From the NCBI RefSeq assembly GCF_964355755.1, contig NC_092671.1:13990501-14054500 (forward strand): DNA of 64,000 bases. The letters run 5' to 3'. Source of the DNA: Antedon mediterranea (taxonomy: Eukaryota; Echinodermata; Crinoidea; Comatulida; Antedonidae). Positions 51,601 to 64,000 of the stretch are shown here, piece by piece. A program made the translations under genes and the position numbers. Below the pieces are notes generated by a model that searched no databases, was not told the DNA's origin, and saw only the letters and a program-made list of their open reading frames with translations. How positions within the stretch are numbered: position 1 is the first letter of the stretch; each line of letters opens with the position of its first letter.

Positions 51601-54600
51601 TAGCTCGCGGCGAGTGACCTCTTATGGACGGTCTTTAGGCCTAGCTGGTAAACATCGGTAATGTACGAACATCGTACGCTAGCTATATACCTAGCCTGAC
51701 GATGTATAGTTGCTGCATTAATTGTCTTTCTATTTTTGTCAGACTTTGTTGATACATTTATTAGGGAAAACCCGGTATTTTCGCTGACAAGTTTGGAGTC
51801 TTCCATTTGTTTGGTCTCATGATCGATTGAAAAGTGGGTGAATTACAAAAGAAAACAAAAATATCAATCCGCGCGCAATGCATTTTGGGATTTATAGCGG
51901 GCCACTATAATTATTAGAATCGACTTATTTTTCACATTTTTAACCATTTAAAGACGAAAAAAGTTATCGCAATAGGACCATATAGTATTATTTTTACATT
52001 AAATATAGTTTGTGATCTTAAATTAGATCTAAAAAAAGTAGGGAAGGTGTCTTTAAAAGCAAACCTCCCTATTAGGCATCTTAGGGGGATTTAATTTTTA
52101 AACTAGGTAGTTTAAGTCTGGAAATTTTTCTAAATTACTAAAACAAACAAAAACATTTTTTTCTATAGGTTGTGCTTCCACAGCAAAGACTATCTTTCAT
52201 TTATCTTGTTTGACCCGCACTTTTTTCAAGGCTAGTCTATTTATAATTTTGTTTTATCAATTGGTAAATAAATCAACAGGTAGATCTTCACAAATAATTG
52301 TCCAAAATGTCTTTTCTTAGAATAAAAAAAAACCAAGGATATACAAAAGGTGATCTGACAACAAATTATAAAAAACTTCCACTTTTGACCGAGCAATACA
52401 GTACATACAGTACAGTGCCTTTAAAAAAACAATTAATATATCATGTTCTTACCTGTGTGTGTCTATTAGTATTAGAAGGTGTAGGCAAGCTAAGTACCCT
52501 TGGTGGTCTGTGCATTCCAGCAGGCATATGCAGTGCTGTTGGTGAGAACTTGTCAGGCTTTGAATGACTGGGCGACGACACATTAATATGAAGAGGACTT
52601 GCCGGTAGTGATTGACTGGACATATGTAAAGGATTAGGAGAATGGTAGTTAGGACTCTGGCCTAACGACCTGGGTTGGCTTATAGATATCTGGGGTTGTT
52701 GAAGTTCTGAGTGGTGCGAAGATGCGGATAACGTTCTAGGTGATTTATCACTGGTTGTCTCAGGTGAGGTGTTCGTCGATACAAGATTTGACACTTTAGG
52801 TGCCGACTCTTTAGGAGAAGCTGGTGGTGTAGCTGACACAGAATTCCTGGGGCTAGACACTGCAGGTGACAAAGACGGTTTAGAAAAAGGTGACACCGGA
52901 TTTGATCTGTATGGCGACACAGGTGACCTTGGAATCGGCGATGACGCTGGTGACCTTGAGGGTGACCGTGCTGGGCTTGGTGATCTGGATGATCGTCCAT
53001 ATTTTGGACGAACATATTTAGACCCACGAAAAAGTTTTGGATGGCAAGCAGTTGGAAATTTAGGAACAGGAGTTGGTAATGCTGGGCCCCCAGACTCCTG
53101 GATCTTTTTGCAAGGTACACAAACAACCATGCCAAAAAACGCAGTTTCTCTGCCATCAGTAATAATCTGTCTCTGGCAAATAAAACAACGAACACCACCT
53201 GTGCTTGCTTTATATTGATTTATATCGGGCTTCTTAAACAAATCTTCAGATGTTGAGGATTTCTGTGAACTTGTATCACTCTGACCTTCCTGTTGCTTGC
53301 TCTCATTTGACTGAAAAATAATAAAAACAAAAAATTATTTTGACTAAAAAATATAAACACACAAATTATATATTTATGTATTCCAGACAAACACTAATGA
53401 TTTAAATTAATAATTGTACAACAACTGAATGAGATCTACTGTATACCTGCAAGCAAATAAAAGCACAATAAATATAATTTATATAAATGTATATATTCGA
53501 ATTATCTTTTACTTGATGGATATTCTATTTATTATAATATATTAACCTCTTTTCAGATAAAATATTATTAATTTAAATTGTTGTATTTGTTTTAAATGTT
53601 TTGTACCTTATGTTAATGTTTTTTGGTTTAAATTTATTTATGAATATAATTATAATGTGTGATCCACTACACTACATTGATATTGAAAGTATTATACATA
53701 AAATAAAGAATAAAAAAATTAATGGTATACCCGGGCCCCTATGAAATTGACACTTTTAATGTGGCAAAACAGCCACTCCTCTGCCTTAACCATGCGGCCA
53801 TTCACTCACTCATTAAGTAGCCACTTTGTTTTTGTACCAAAGATATCCCTTTAAATACCACTTTATTTACTCAATTCAGTATTTATATTAACAACTCTAA
53901 ATGATTTCATCATTTAATAGCATTATTCTGCTAAGTAATTGATATATTCCAATCATATGGTTAATTTAATATTGAAATACTTGACTTAGTAAATGAACAA
54001 TAAAAGTGCTATACAGTGTAAAATACTTGACAGAACAATAAACGGATAGACAATACTTGACGGGGCAATAATTAATAGGGCAATAATACTTGATACAACA
54101 ATATTGATATTAAAATCAGGATGTGGATGTCCTAGGTGACAATTATTTATTCATACATCCTATATTTTAACGTCTCTAAATGATATTATTGTTCGCAGTA
54201 CTACGAGCGGGATGAGGATGTATGGGGGCGGTCAGATGAGTACACTCTGTAAATATGGTATTAAGATTATAGTAGGTTTCTTTAGTATCACAGGATGACA
54301 TGGCACATACTATTACATTTATAGAAAATTATAGTCTAGACTGTATTTTAATAAAACAAGACATATAAGGGATAATAACCAGATCTCTGCTGGGACAGGG
54401 GCTCCCATTTTGATAATAAATATGTTCATGTAACAGAACTATGTCTTGTAGTAATACATCAATTAAATACTTTTATGAAAACATTTTATAACACCACTAG
54501 GGATGAAATTGATGCATTGCGAATAACTTTTATAATTTAAAAAAAAAACACATACAACAGAATTAATGAAAAAATAATGTCATGATTATTGAAAATTAAT

Positions 54601-57100
54601 AATACTGTATTGTTTTTGTTGGTCAATGTTTACAATTTAGAGTTTAGGTCAAGTATGTCTGCTGTGAAATTAACATTCTGAGTCTAACAATAACATACTA
54701 TATTTGATACGAGAAAACAACAAACATTTGCTGTAAATGTCAAAAGGAATACAGTACATAGATTTTTCTATTTTCTGTACTGTGTAGATATAAATGTTAT
54801 AATCTGCAAATTAATCTTGTAAAATCTTGATTAAATCTTGATAATACTTTAGTCATTACTCCCACACATGCACAAATTTGCATTCATTTAAATAATTGAT
54901 GATTTAAATTTTTTTAATTAGTGGTCATTCAAAAAAAAAACTACTGCACATCAATTTAAAAAGTTTAAAATCTGTTTTTTTTTTAAGTTTTGAATTGTTA
55001 TTTTTGATTTAGTTTGTATTGCGGATCCAATTACAAATTGTAATGCAAAAGATAGGACACCGACTTAAGCTCAGCCCTTCATTTCACAATTTTTAGGCCC
55101 TGGGACTTCCCTATTTCAAAATAGGATCTGCCACCGTATAATATTAAAATACAGATTTTCAAGTATGATAATAAATTTAAACATTAATTCCCAAGCCAAC
55201 ATGTTAGCATATGTCAAGAACATTGCATTGTTACATTCAACACTTTCCTATGTTGGACATCTACTAATTGTGGCCATTTGAACCCTGGACAATAACATGA
55301 ACTTTACATTATGGATCATTATTGCATCAACAACTACTGTATTTTTCTTTTTTATTGTATTTGAGACTAACTATTTTTTTCAGATAACTTATTCAGTACA
55401 TTTAAATACACTTTCGATCCTTATGAAAAGTAATCTGCATGATGTGATGAAATTCATTACAATATGAATACTATCTGTCTGATGTGGGTGGTTGGTTGTT
55501 CTGTTTTGTCTGATTGACTGCTTGTAAAGGTATCATGTAATTTTACATATTCATTCTGATAAATGTATTATAATTTTAGCCCAACAACAAATTTAATCAT
55601 ATGTGAACAAAACAATAGTTTTTTTAATAATTATTATTATGTTGGATTTTTATTCTATTGAGATATGATAACAATCACAGGACTGTACCTACAAGCTAAG
55701 GCACCAAAAAACAGTGCCACTAACAATTTCTAAAAATGAAAATATACCTGATCTGCTTGTGATGGCATACTCTCCTTATTACTCAATACTTCAGGTTCCT
55801 CATTGCATTGTTTTTTAGCAGAAGGTTCCTCTGATAATTCTTGGATGTCTGCCGAATTCTGCAACCGTTTCAAAGAATTCTCATCCTTATTTGCTTCCGC
55901 TTCTTTTGGTAATGGAACTTCAAAATCTAAAATAATAGGCTGTATATTTTGAGCTTCTTTCCTTTCAGATGCGACGCCCATCCCAGATATTCTTACAACC
56001 TCTTCCTGGTTTGTTTTTTGTTTTTCAGTTTTGTTTTGGACACTAATTCGGTCTAGAACCATGGATAGCTGCTTTTTCCTGGAACGTTTTTTCTTTTTTT
56101 CCTCTCCATAAAAGCTGGCATCAATGTTTTCAGGTACTGTGTGTGAGAAGCTTGAGTTGGCATCAGAATCTACCTCGCTGTCAGTTTGGCTCGGACACTC
56201 GCTGACACTGGATGGCGACCAGGTGGCTAAGCATTCCAGATTTCTATTTGTGTCCGAGCGATCATTGTGTTCCATATGATGCCAGCCTCCGTTCATTGGT
56301 ATACACTTATAGAAAAAATAGATTTATACAGTAAATGTGGTATCAATAAAATAATTAAATTTTCTCTATATTATACATTAATTGTTTGTTACAAACTTTT
56401 CAACAATAGGCAGGCTTGTGATAGCTTTCAGAAGCAAGTTTAGATTAAAAAAAAAAACATCCTTTACTAACATTATTATTAACAAACGTTTTATAACATA
56501 GATTTGTACTTCCAAATATCAATTAGTCATTGGTTTAACTAACACCTTTATTTTAGACTACTACTAGAATTTGATTTCCTCATAGAAAATAATAAAATAA
56601 CAGCTAATTTTAATTGCAATATTTATTGCTACTATGCTATCCGTAAATAAATGTATGTTATTGCAGAGAATAACATTTTAAGCTTAAAAGCTTGTTTCAG
56701 GCGGGGTCTGTAATTAAACACAAAATACAAACAAGTAAATAGTACCTCTTGATATGCGTTGTATTCGTTGGCCATATCACCATCACGCCAGGCCTGAATG
56801 GCACGTTTCTTTACCGGCTTATTATTCATTATCGTGCTGTGAACAACATTACGATCACATGGATAACCTAAGGGACTTCTACCATAGGGGAACATATATG
56901 GATATGGACGGTTTTTCCCCACGCCATAGAACCAGTTTCCTCGAGGGCGACGAGCTGAATAGATGTGCTGTGGAAAAATGCCAAATTCTATACCGTTCAA
57001 TGGTGCAGCAAAGGTGTTGAGGAGTAAGGTTTTAAGATGGTGCTGATATGGCTCGGTGCCCTCTAACACGTCTTCCTTCTCTTGAAGTTTACTCTTTAAC
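46946..57100 (-). CDS. large zinc-finger corepressor-like nuclear protein, 5' end missing
   Basis: Six exons in one frame: 56746-57100, 55748-56305, 52453-53310, 49857-50250, 48935-49641, 46946-48652 (TAA at 46946-46948), at least 1525 residues. The first listed exon begins at an acceptor with one leftover base, so more exons lie upstream, perhaps outside the window. I do not recognise the family. Visible parts are a GNWFYGVGKNRPYPYMFPYG segment, basic KKKKRSRKKQ and KRPRKKK NLS-like runs, a C-x2-C-x18-C-x2-C finger, Ser-Pro repeats, a C2H2 finger, two PLDLS motifs, a long charged helix, and VKSE/VKQE near the end. PLDLS motifs bind CtBP, so a role as a transcriptional corepressor is inferred. 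Confidence 0.85.
48935..49641 (-). CDS. corepressor-like gene, exon with C2H2 finger
   Basis: 235 codons. A C-x2-C-x12-H-x5-H finger lies at 49100-49169, inside the segment LLAFHCMCQGNPITFIQCPN and onward. An NLS-like SKRPRKKKNA lies upstream. The exon begins in phase 1 and ends in phase 0, consistent with both neighbours. The finger is single, so it more likely contacts protein than reads DNA alone. Confidence 0.85.
49857..50250 (-). CDS. corepressor-like gene, Gln/Pro-rich exon
   Basis: 131 codons plus one base, starting VELPHNEVTPMPESNMSSQ. It contains a short helix-like YQENETIRALLKLRRQDQQ and then proline-rich sequence. There is no known domain. The acceptor TTTTTTAG is strong. Confidence 0.8.
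50252..52452. other. intron of the corepressor-like gene with a promoter-like site
   Basis: Mostly AT-rich. At 51868-51897 the minus strand reads ATCCCAAAATGCATTGCGCG, close to the ZNF143/Staf motif, and an ATG opens a frame at 51806. This may be an internal promoter; see the findings. Nothing else is recognised. Confidence 0.45.
52453..53310 (-). CDS. corepressor-like gene, exon with four-cysteine finger and SP repeats
   Basis: 286 codons. CFIC and CVPC, spaced by 18 residues (about 53104-53187), match the GATA-type spacing, but the inner residues are unlike GATA factors. A KKIQESGGPALP stretch follows. Beyond it lie Arg-Ser-Pro and Ser-Pro repeats (about 52740-53010), many of which fit proline-directed kinase sites. 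The opposite strand is open over 149 codons here, a by-product of the biased composition. Confidence 0.88.
53311..55747. other. intron of the corepressor-like gene
   Basis: AT-rich. At 53775-53812 the minus strand has GAGTGAGTGAATGGCCGCAT followed by GGTTAAGGCAG, a short SINE family A head fragment. No exon is seen. Confidence 0.5.
55748..56305 (-). CDS. corepressor-like gene, acidic/basic exon
   Basis: 186 codons beginning CIPMNGGWHHME. There is a serine/aspartate stretch (SQTDSEVDSDANSS), then EEKKKKRSRKKQL, which suits a nuclear import signal, and an acidic C-terminal half. No fold is recognised. Confidence 0.8.
56746..57100 (-). CDS. corepressor-like gene, most 5' exon seen
   Basis: 118 codons after one base of a split codon; phase 0 at the end. 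Aromatic and proline-rich: GNWFYGVGKNRPYPYMFPYG, then KKRAIQAWRDGDMANEYN. This compositionally balanced part looks like the most ordered and conserved segment of the protein. No start codon belongs here, because the exon opens at a clear acceptor (CAACAG). Confidence 0.8.
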
Positions 57101-59059
57101 CTGTTGTTCAATAAGAGAAGACAAAATTGTATTATATTATACTAAAAAATTAATTATGAATCCAGGCAAACATAGACAGCATTCAACAAATGATTTGTTT
57201 TTCAAAATCTGCTTAAATTGTAAATGTTTGTAATCAAATAAAATTTTATTATTAAACGGACTGATTGTAAGACTGTTAGTACTGTTCCATGTACTGTAGA
57301 ATATGCTGAGGATTTATGAATTAATGCTTACTAAGTAACAGTATGACCTTTAAAATACGGACTTCACACAAAACTCTCTCAAATCAACAGAATATTTTAC
57401 CATAAACTAAATCAACACCTTATGTTCCATCGCATACAATATTGTCCACAAAATAATGAAATACTTTGAAATAGTGGTAGTAGAAGATTTAAAAAACGGT
57501 TTTGATATGAACTCAAGTATGCAAATGATCATGGATTAGTGATTATGCACAAGTATAAAATTTCAGACAGTGTGCAACAGACAGGATTAATATGGATTAA
57601 AGGGATTACATTGTAATCCAGAATTCTAAGAATTCAAATCTATATTTCAATTATTATAATTAAATAATATTGTGAGATAAAAAGAAACCAGCAAATATAA
57701 TCAATAATATAAATATAATAATATATTTTATTGGCATTTTGGTCAATGATCCAATTTCAGGGTAGGGAAAACTATAATATAGTTAAAATGGCACAAATTA
57801 ATTAAAATTTGTATTAACTGTATAAGTACACTTCCAATATTTTTTATTTATTGCAATCTTAACCATATAATTTTTATTATATATATATACATATTTTTAA
57901 ATATGTAAGTGTTTAGTATCATCTGCAATGACGTAAAAGTTTGAAATATTCCTTCTGTTTCGAATTATTTTTGATTACTCAGAATTTGGATACATAATAA
58001 TAATACGTTTAAAATAAATTTAATCTCAATGTGATAATGTCAAGTTTTTTTTTTATTAATGTCTCAATTAAAAACGTCATCCAAACTGTTCAATTCTTTC
58101 AAATTTTAATTATATTATGTTCCACTTGCATAATTTATACAGTATTTATGATAGAAAAAGTCTCTACGCAATTTGCATTATATTGTGTTAAGCAAACGCC
58201 CACACATGATTTGGAATAGATCAAACCAAATACTGTTGGTTTCGTATGAGATGACATTAGATTATTCTAAACAGATTTAGCAATTTGACGTCATCAATTT
58301 TGCCTTTACAAATATCACATTAAAATGTCTTTATTCTTAATCATATATTTCAATCTTCAAAATAGAGGAATTTAATTTAAATTTGTTTTTCCTTTCCTTT
58401 TGTGTTTTATTATGGTAATTCAATGCACATGGGGATGAAGAAAAAATATTTAAGATACTGAAAACAAACATTATCTTTGGTAAATCGTAAACTATAAAGT
58501 GTCCTACATACTTTATACTCTTTTAAGTACACTGCCTGTAATCATGGAAGTATACATCCATGCTGTAATGAATTTAAGTATCATACTACCAAATGATTGT
58601 TATCAATGCATTTTCATTAGTATTATACACTTAAAATTTCCACAAATATAGTATAGGTCAAAGTTCAAACTATGTCAGTACCTACCTCTACTTCCTATTA
58701 CATAACTACTCATTAACACTGCTATTCTCCTACCTTTAATAAGGTCATAAATCCATATTTTAAAAGCATACACAAATATTACAGTTACTTTAATATTACA
58801 CCGGTTGTAATAGAACAAGCAACTAGTTTGCTTTACCAGGTAGTGAAGACTGAGCCAGGCTACCTGGTTTCTAAGAAATGACATGCCATGTCTAAGAATT
58901 TTGACAAGCTAGCATATTAATATATTCGCACATTCCAATATCCAGAGGAAATCAGCTGACTCCATAGAAACTATCAATTACACTTTGCTACTTGGTCACA
59001 TGCTCATGATGGGAGTAATAACAAGCATGATTTACAATATGCTTAGCTAGCTCATCTGA

Positions 59060-59175
59060 AGCTCTGTCTACACTATCAAACTTTGTGTGACAAAAAAGTT
59101 TCATGTCCCCAAATATGGTAGTGATATGCTTAAATATGGTAGTGATATGACATCATCATGCTATATTATTCTTCC
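59060..59175 (+). mobile_element. second copy of the CTACACTATCAA MITE, right end lost
   Basis: It has the same CTCTGTCTACACTATCAAAC start and an internal AAATATGGTAGTGATATGAC, here partly duplicated. No matching right terminus is seen, so the copy is truncated. Confidence 0.65.
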
Positions 59176-61394
59176 AAAAGCAAAGTTCCGATAAATATCA
59201 ATAGAGATTTAATTTAGTTTTTAGGTCACATGAAGTTCATTAGATATTTTCTTTAAAGTATACAATGTGTATTTTTTTTTATTACTTTATTATTGCTTTA
59301 TTGCAAACCTAATAAACATCAAAAATGTTATCGTGACAGCAACCTTTAGAAAAAAAACCAGCAAAATAGTATAAACGTGCTATAATATAAAGAACATTGT
59401 GATATTATATCTATAATCAATATTTTTCACCAAGATATCTCTAGCTGAACATCATCATCAAATTTTCAAGTCACAATTTATTACTTATAAAAATGAACAC
59501 ATAAAATACAAATACTGTTACTATAAAGAATGTTTATGAGTTGAATAGTGAAATTATTTCATGAGTTGAAAGATTGATTGTTCTATTTAATGAGGCAGAA
59601 TAGGAGAGTCAGACTTTCAACAAATTAAAATATTCTTCCCATCCACTATTTGTTTTATAATTATCCCTATTGTTCTAAAGCTAACTTGCATGTATTGAAT
59701 TAATATACTGTTTTCATCTTGAACTAATGTCAAAATGAATACAGTAGATAGCAGGCTATTCAGAATGTGGGATTTGATTTTGGCAGTGGAATATAGCTGT
59801 TAGACGATGTACAATACAGGTGGGATTTCAAACACGCAGCTTGCATTACACAAGATTCTCCTATGTAATAGAACCATAATATAACTTTTAATTTTTTAAT
59901 AATAATACTAATACTGGGGATTAATCGATTTAAAATATTCATAAATTGTACCAATAAATACATGCAAAGGCAAATTACTGAAAATCTGACAATGTTTTTG
60001 GTATCTCAGTGGCTAGATCTCAATGGAGAAACAAATAAAATAACCAAAAAGCTAAATCAAATTAAAATTAAAGTAAAACAGCCAGAAATAAATTGCAGAG
60101 CTTTGGGCAATACTATCCCTTCCTAAGTGCAATATAAGTACTATTTAGTACAAACTATTAACTATTATTATTATTAAGTTCAATGTTGTAATAAACTATT
60201 AGAAAAACAAAAACTTCAATTAAACATACTCACAAACAACTTTATTATTTCAATGTTTATCTCAACATTTGTCCAAAAAAAAGGATTAAACTAATTACTA
60301 ATTATAGTTCTATATTAACATTACAATATCAAATTCATATGAAATAAATTCATAATAAAAGAACAAAAAAATACATAGAAGTAAATTACTAAAAATATAA
60401 ATCACAAAAATAATTTAGAAAAACAAAATTTCTGCCTACCAGTGTTTGCTCATCATTCTCTCATGACACAAAAATGTTTGGAAGAACATGCAATAGTAAC
60501 AAACTTAAATGAAACCAGACTATCAGATCAGAAATGTTTCTTGAATGCAAAGTGGTAACAATTTATGATGTAGCCAGTTTATAAAACTTTCCGTGATTCT
60601 GTGAAACCAAGGTACCAAATAATTCCTGGTTTCAACAGGGGCCAACCATTGTTATTAACAACCCTATCAAAGTATGCTGCATCCTGATTGGTTCAAGTAT
60701 ATTGCCTCATAAATATTCATTCAGTACATGTTAATATCGTTAAATATTAATAAAAAGAATTTTCAATGAAAATGCTAAAATGTTAAGATAATTATATTTT
60801 TATTACTTCGCCATTTTTGTGGACAATAGTTTTAAACGAACATTAAATAATAAAAGTATTATGATAAATGGTACTTTGCCGGGATGCATAAAAATTCATA
60901 TTTTTGTTACTACAGTATTAATTGTCATAAAAAAAAAAAATTATTGATTAATTTAAAGATCTTTATTTAAGATCTATTTATTCATGACAGTACTTTTGTA
61001 TCACAATCATTTCTTTTTTTTAAATAGGTGATTAAAATATCTTAATTTATGGTATATGTATAAGTTAGACTTCCAATGTCTGGCACCCGGATGTAATAGC
61101 AACAGTCAAATAATAGAAAATGTCTTAAATGGGACAGTGACAATTAAAATTGTTGGGACAATCCAGATTTGTTAGTGCGAGGAATTTGTTTGTGGAAAAC
61201 AATATTCCATCATTTTATGAATATTTCGACTTACCGATTTCTTATAAGAATAATGAAAAGCGAAAACAGAATGTTAATTTGTATATATAAATATTGTTGA
61301 TGGATTCAAACATGTACTACAAATGGAGAGAGGCATTATATACCAATAGATAAAAGCTTTGGTCCTCTCTCTCCTTCATCTTTGTTGTTTTCTC

Positions 61395-61440
61395 TGTAAT
61401 GTATTATCAATTGTCTGAAATAAAATTTGAATTGAATTGA
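61395..61440 (+). mobile_element. possible LINE tail
   Basis: GTCTGAAATAAAATTTGAAT followed by TGAATTGA resembles the short-repeat 3' tails of non-LTR elements. No body is recognisable upstream. Confidence 0.3.
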
Positions 61441-61500
61441 AAACAAGGCAACTCAGCCATAACTTTGTAATTGTATTATTTGAATTGCAACATCATTTAA

Positions 61501-61677
61501 GTGTGGTTCCCACTAGCGACGCAACGCAAGGACGTAACGCAACGCAAGTGAATTGACCAATCCCAAGTGATGGCTTATTCGCTTGTGATTGCTAACTGTC
61601 TATAACTTCGCTTGTCATTGGTTAAAACGCTTGCGTTGCGTTTACGTCTTTTCGTTACGTTCTAGTGGGAACCAAGC
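61501..61677. mobile_element. 177-bp MITE flanked by TTAA
   Basis: Terminal inverted repeats GGTTCCCACTAG (61505-61516) and CTAGTGGGAACC (61662-61673) are perfect, and TTAA lies at both outer edges (61497-61500 and 61678-61681). There is no coding capacity. The TTAA target fits piggyBac-type mobilisation, but the transposase source is not in the window. Confidence 0.85.
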
Positions 61678-61681
61678 TTAA

Positions 61682-64000
61682 ACAGTTTTCATGATCAATA
61701 TTAATTCAATCATTTCAACAACAAAAATATAGTAATACAAAATAAAAACAAATACAAAATATAATCAAGAAGAACTTCTTCAGCTTTTCTACAATATATT
61801 CGAATATTTACAGTACGCCTATTACAGGACTAAATGATTATTTGTCCCCAATGCTACAGACTGTTGTATTTTTCTATTCACTACTGTACCTTTGACCTTA
61901 CCCAGAGTTATTAAATCCATGAGAGCATCAACAAGTTAGTGTATTAGAATTTGGTTAGGTAATGTTACTAAATTTAGAGTACACAACACAGTGTAAATAA
62001 AGCTGTCTTTTGTATAGATCAGTACGGTCCCTGGTTTTCAAAGCAAGAATATTCTTCCAGGGATTAACTAAATTCTCAGAACATTCTGCCTACTTGGAAT
62101 AACCATAGTTCCTGCTAAAATAATCAAAGTAGTGTTTAATGGTCTAAAACAGGAAACTACGAGTAAAAAGGAACAGTTTAGGGGAAATTCCAATGTTTTT
62201 CCATTTTCACAATTGATAATTACCGTAATCTTTACAAAAAGAGATTTTGCTATCATTGAATAATTAAAGTTTATTCATAATATTGAAATGATAACCAAAA
62301 GTCAAAATTCTTTTAAATTATTGAAGCAAAGTTTGGTAGATATTAAATAATTTCATTTACGTGTATGTGGAGATTGTGAATTTGTACATTGTAACATCTA
62401 AAGGAATTAATTTAAACCATGGTATGCAACATTCCTACTCTATGGTGTATTGTACAGTAACTTACAATTTGAGTGAGAAGCCAAGAGCACAATACTGCAC
62501 CTCAGTTGAGCAGCCCTAAACTAATACATCCCTCAAAAAAAAAACTTTATTTAATGCTTAAAGAAGGACTTGGATCGACTATACTGATTAATTTCTATAG
62601 CATACAGTATTTTATTATTGTTTTTTTCTACTGTACTTTCTTTTTTACATGTTACACAACCTCGTAGAAGATCGTTGTCGTCATATTAAAATAGTAGTGA
62701 CATAATTAGAAAAGATTACTATTCAATATGGAACAAGAACAAAATATAAAACCAAAAGAAAGAGCATTGTATTATTTAAACACATTATGACTACAAATGA
62801 TAATAATAATAATAATAACTACATCTGTTTTTGCTCTAGTGTGTTTGTTTATGGCACAAAGGGTTACTATGTACAGCTACATACCTTGTAAATTCCGAAA
62901 CAGGATTTCTTAGAACATACAAGTTGCCCGGAAAGATGCAAGCTCGTAGAAAAACCAAATTTCCTAGCACAAGCTGCCTTCACCGAATTTAGTAATAAAC
63001 AAATTTATCACTTGAATTGAGGATATATTAAAAAGTGAAGTCTTTTATATATTTGACTTAGATTTCAATGTGGTGATAAATATTGCGCTATCAGTGATGT
63101 GGTTCAAAGTCCTAGGCAATTATAAAAAATACACACAAAAGCCGATACTGCAATACTTTAAAACTATTACCGCTTGCAAATTGATAAGGAACTGGGTGAA
63201 ATCCATTGTAAGGCCATCGTATTGCTTACTGTTTAGATTTAATATGTGATAAATTCATTACATATTAATATTGCTATCATTGATGTCAGTCTTTCTTATT
63301 TAAACAGTTTCTACTATAGATTACTGCAATGTTCAATATGGTATACTAAATAAATTGCAATTAGTTGAATGTTCACAAACTGACCGATATTTTATCATGT
63401 CAATCTAAGGTAGGGGTAGTTCAAAGTTCATAAATATGTTCTCCAACCTATCAAAACAAATAAACTGTTTAACAAGGGGCTTCACTCCCTCACACCTCAC
63501 ACATTCACCTAACGTGGATGAATCAACTATTTGATAAACAAAATAATTGTTCATGTATCAGGTTTGTAGGTATCTACAACAGAACAACAAATGATTTATG
63601 AGATGCACAAAAATGAATCTGTTTCACTTTGATTTCATTGTTTGCCACAGTATGTTAACCAACCACATTCCCCTACTGAATATATCCCCTATTGTGTATA
63701 TAAAAACTATCTCCTACTGGGTCTGTCTCCTACTCAACACTGCTGCTATTGGAACTAGGGTCTGACTGGAACCAGGGTCTGTCTTCTACCGAGTCTCTAC
63801 AGTCTGCCAATACAGTACTAGTATTTTATCAACAATATTCCCCTATACAGTACTATAAAGCTTTAAATATTATTAATTGTGCAATTATGACATTATATTA
63901 TACTGTTATGTTTATCAAATATTGGCTATAGGCCAATCTGCACACTGACACAATATGACCTAAATCCACTTGCTATAAAAAACTAAAATTAAATAACACA
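61682..64000. other. AT-rich DNA, nothing recognised
   Basis: No conserved exon, RNA gene or complete mobile element is visible on either strand. Simple ATA/AAT repeats occur near 62800. Confidence 0.45.

Larger units (their letters stand above)
57101..61494. other. upstream intron or flank of the corepressor-like gene
   Basis: Long AT-rich stretch with the truncated MITE at 59.06 kb. No exon that continues the protein frame could be recognised, so the missing 5' exons are either short or beyond the window. Confidence 0.45.

Noticed and set aside
52769-53218. Plus-strand frame of 149 codons opposite the four-cysteine-finger exon
   Set aside because: It mirrors the Ser-Pro-rich coding strand and shows no domain. 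The minus frame has splice sites and zinc ligands.
57100-57111. Start of the corepressor-like protein near 57.1 kb
   Set aside because: There is no ATG; the sequence CTTCTCTTATTGAACAACAG is a splice acceptor and the exon opens with a split codon.

Overview
This is an AT-rich animal nuclear window with spliced genes, conventional GT/AG introns, tRNA-derived SINEs, MITEs and satellite DNA. Gene structure and repeat style suggest an invertebrate deuterostome, perhaps an echinoderm. That placement is inference; the eukaryotic and metazoan assignment is firm.

Layout. 1-770: minisatellite with a unit near 59 bp. 1000-2345: about 3.5 copies of a 440-bp module, each carrying a long hairpin. 4.25-4.48 kb: promoter-like block with four inverted CCAAT boxes. 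5.9-6.2 kb: a CTTACTTAAG minisatellite. 6449-22809 (minus): a complete DNA topoisomerase II gene. I rebuilt 30 coding exons in one continuous frame, about 1502 residues, with a second possible first exon. Its introns hold SINEs, MITEs and a long fold-back repeat. 23683-40569: a 17-kb tandem array of 14 units of about 1.15-1.30 kb, non-coding and rich in CRE octamers and alternating CG/CA tracts. 41097-43102 (plus): ribosomal protein S26 in four exons, with one H/ACA-type snoRNA copy in each of its three introns. 46946-57100 (minus): the 3' six exons (at least 1525 residues) of a large nuclear protein I cannot name. It has a GATA-like four-cysteine finger, a C2H2 finger, two CtBP-binding PLDLS motifs, a long charged helix and two SUMO-type sites. 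57.1-64 kb: no exon recognised, one clear TTAA-flanked MITE.

Working together. TOP2 and RPS26 are housekeeping genes facing away from each other, with the satellite array between their 5' ends. The unnamed gene runs convergently toward RPS26 and looks like a transcriptional corepressor. The items most worth a second look are the CRE-dense array, the three-copy snoRNA family inside RPS26, the paired first exons of TOP2, and the hairpin modules at the left end.
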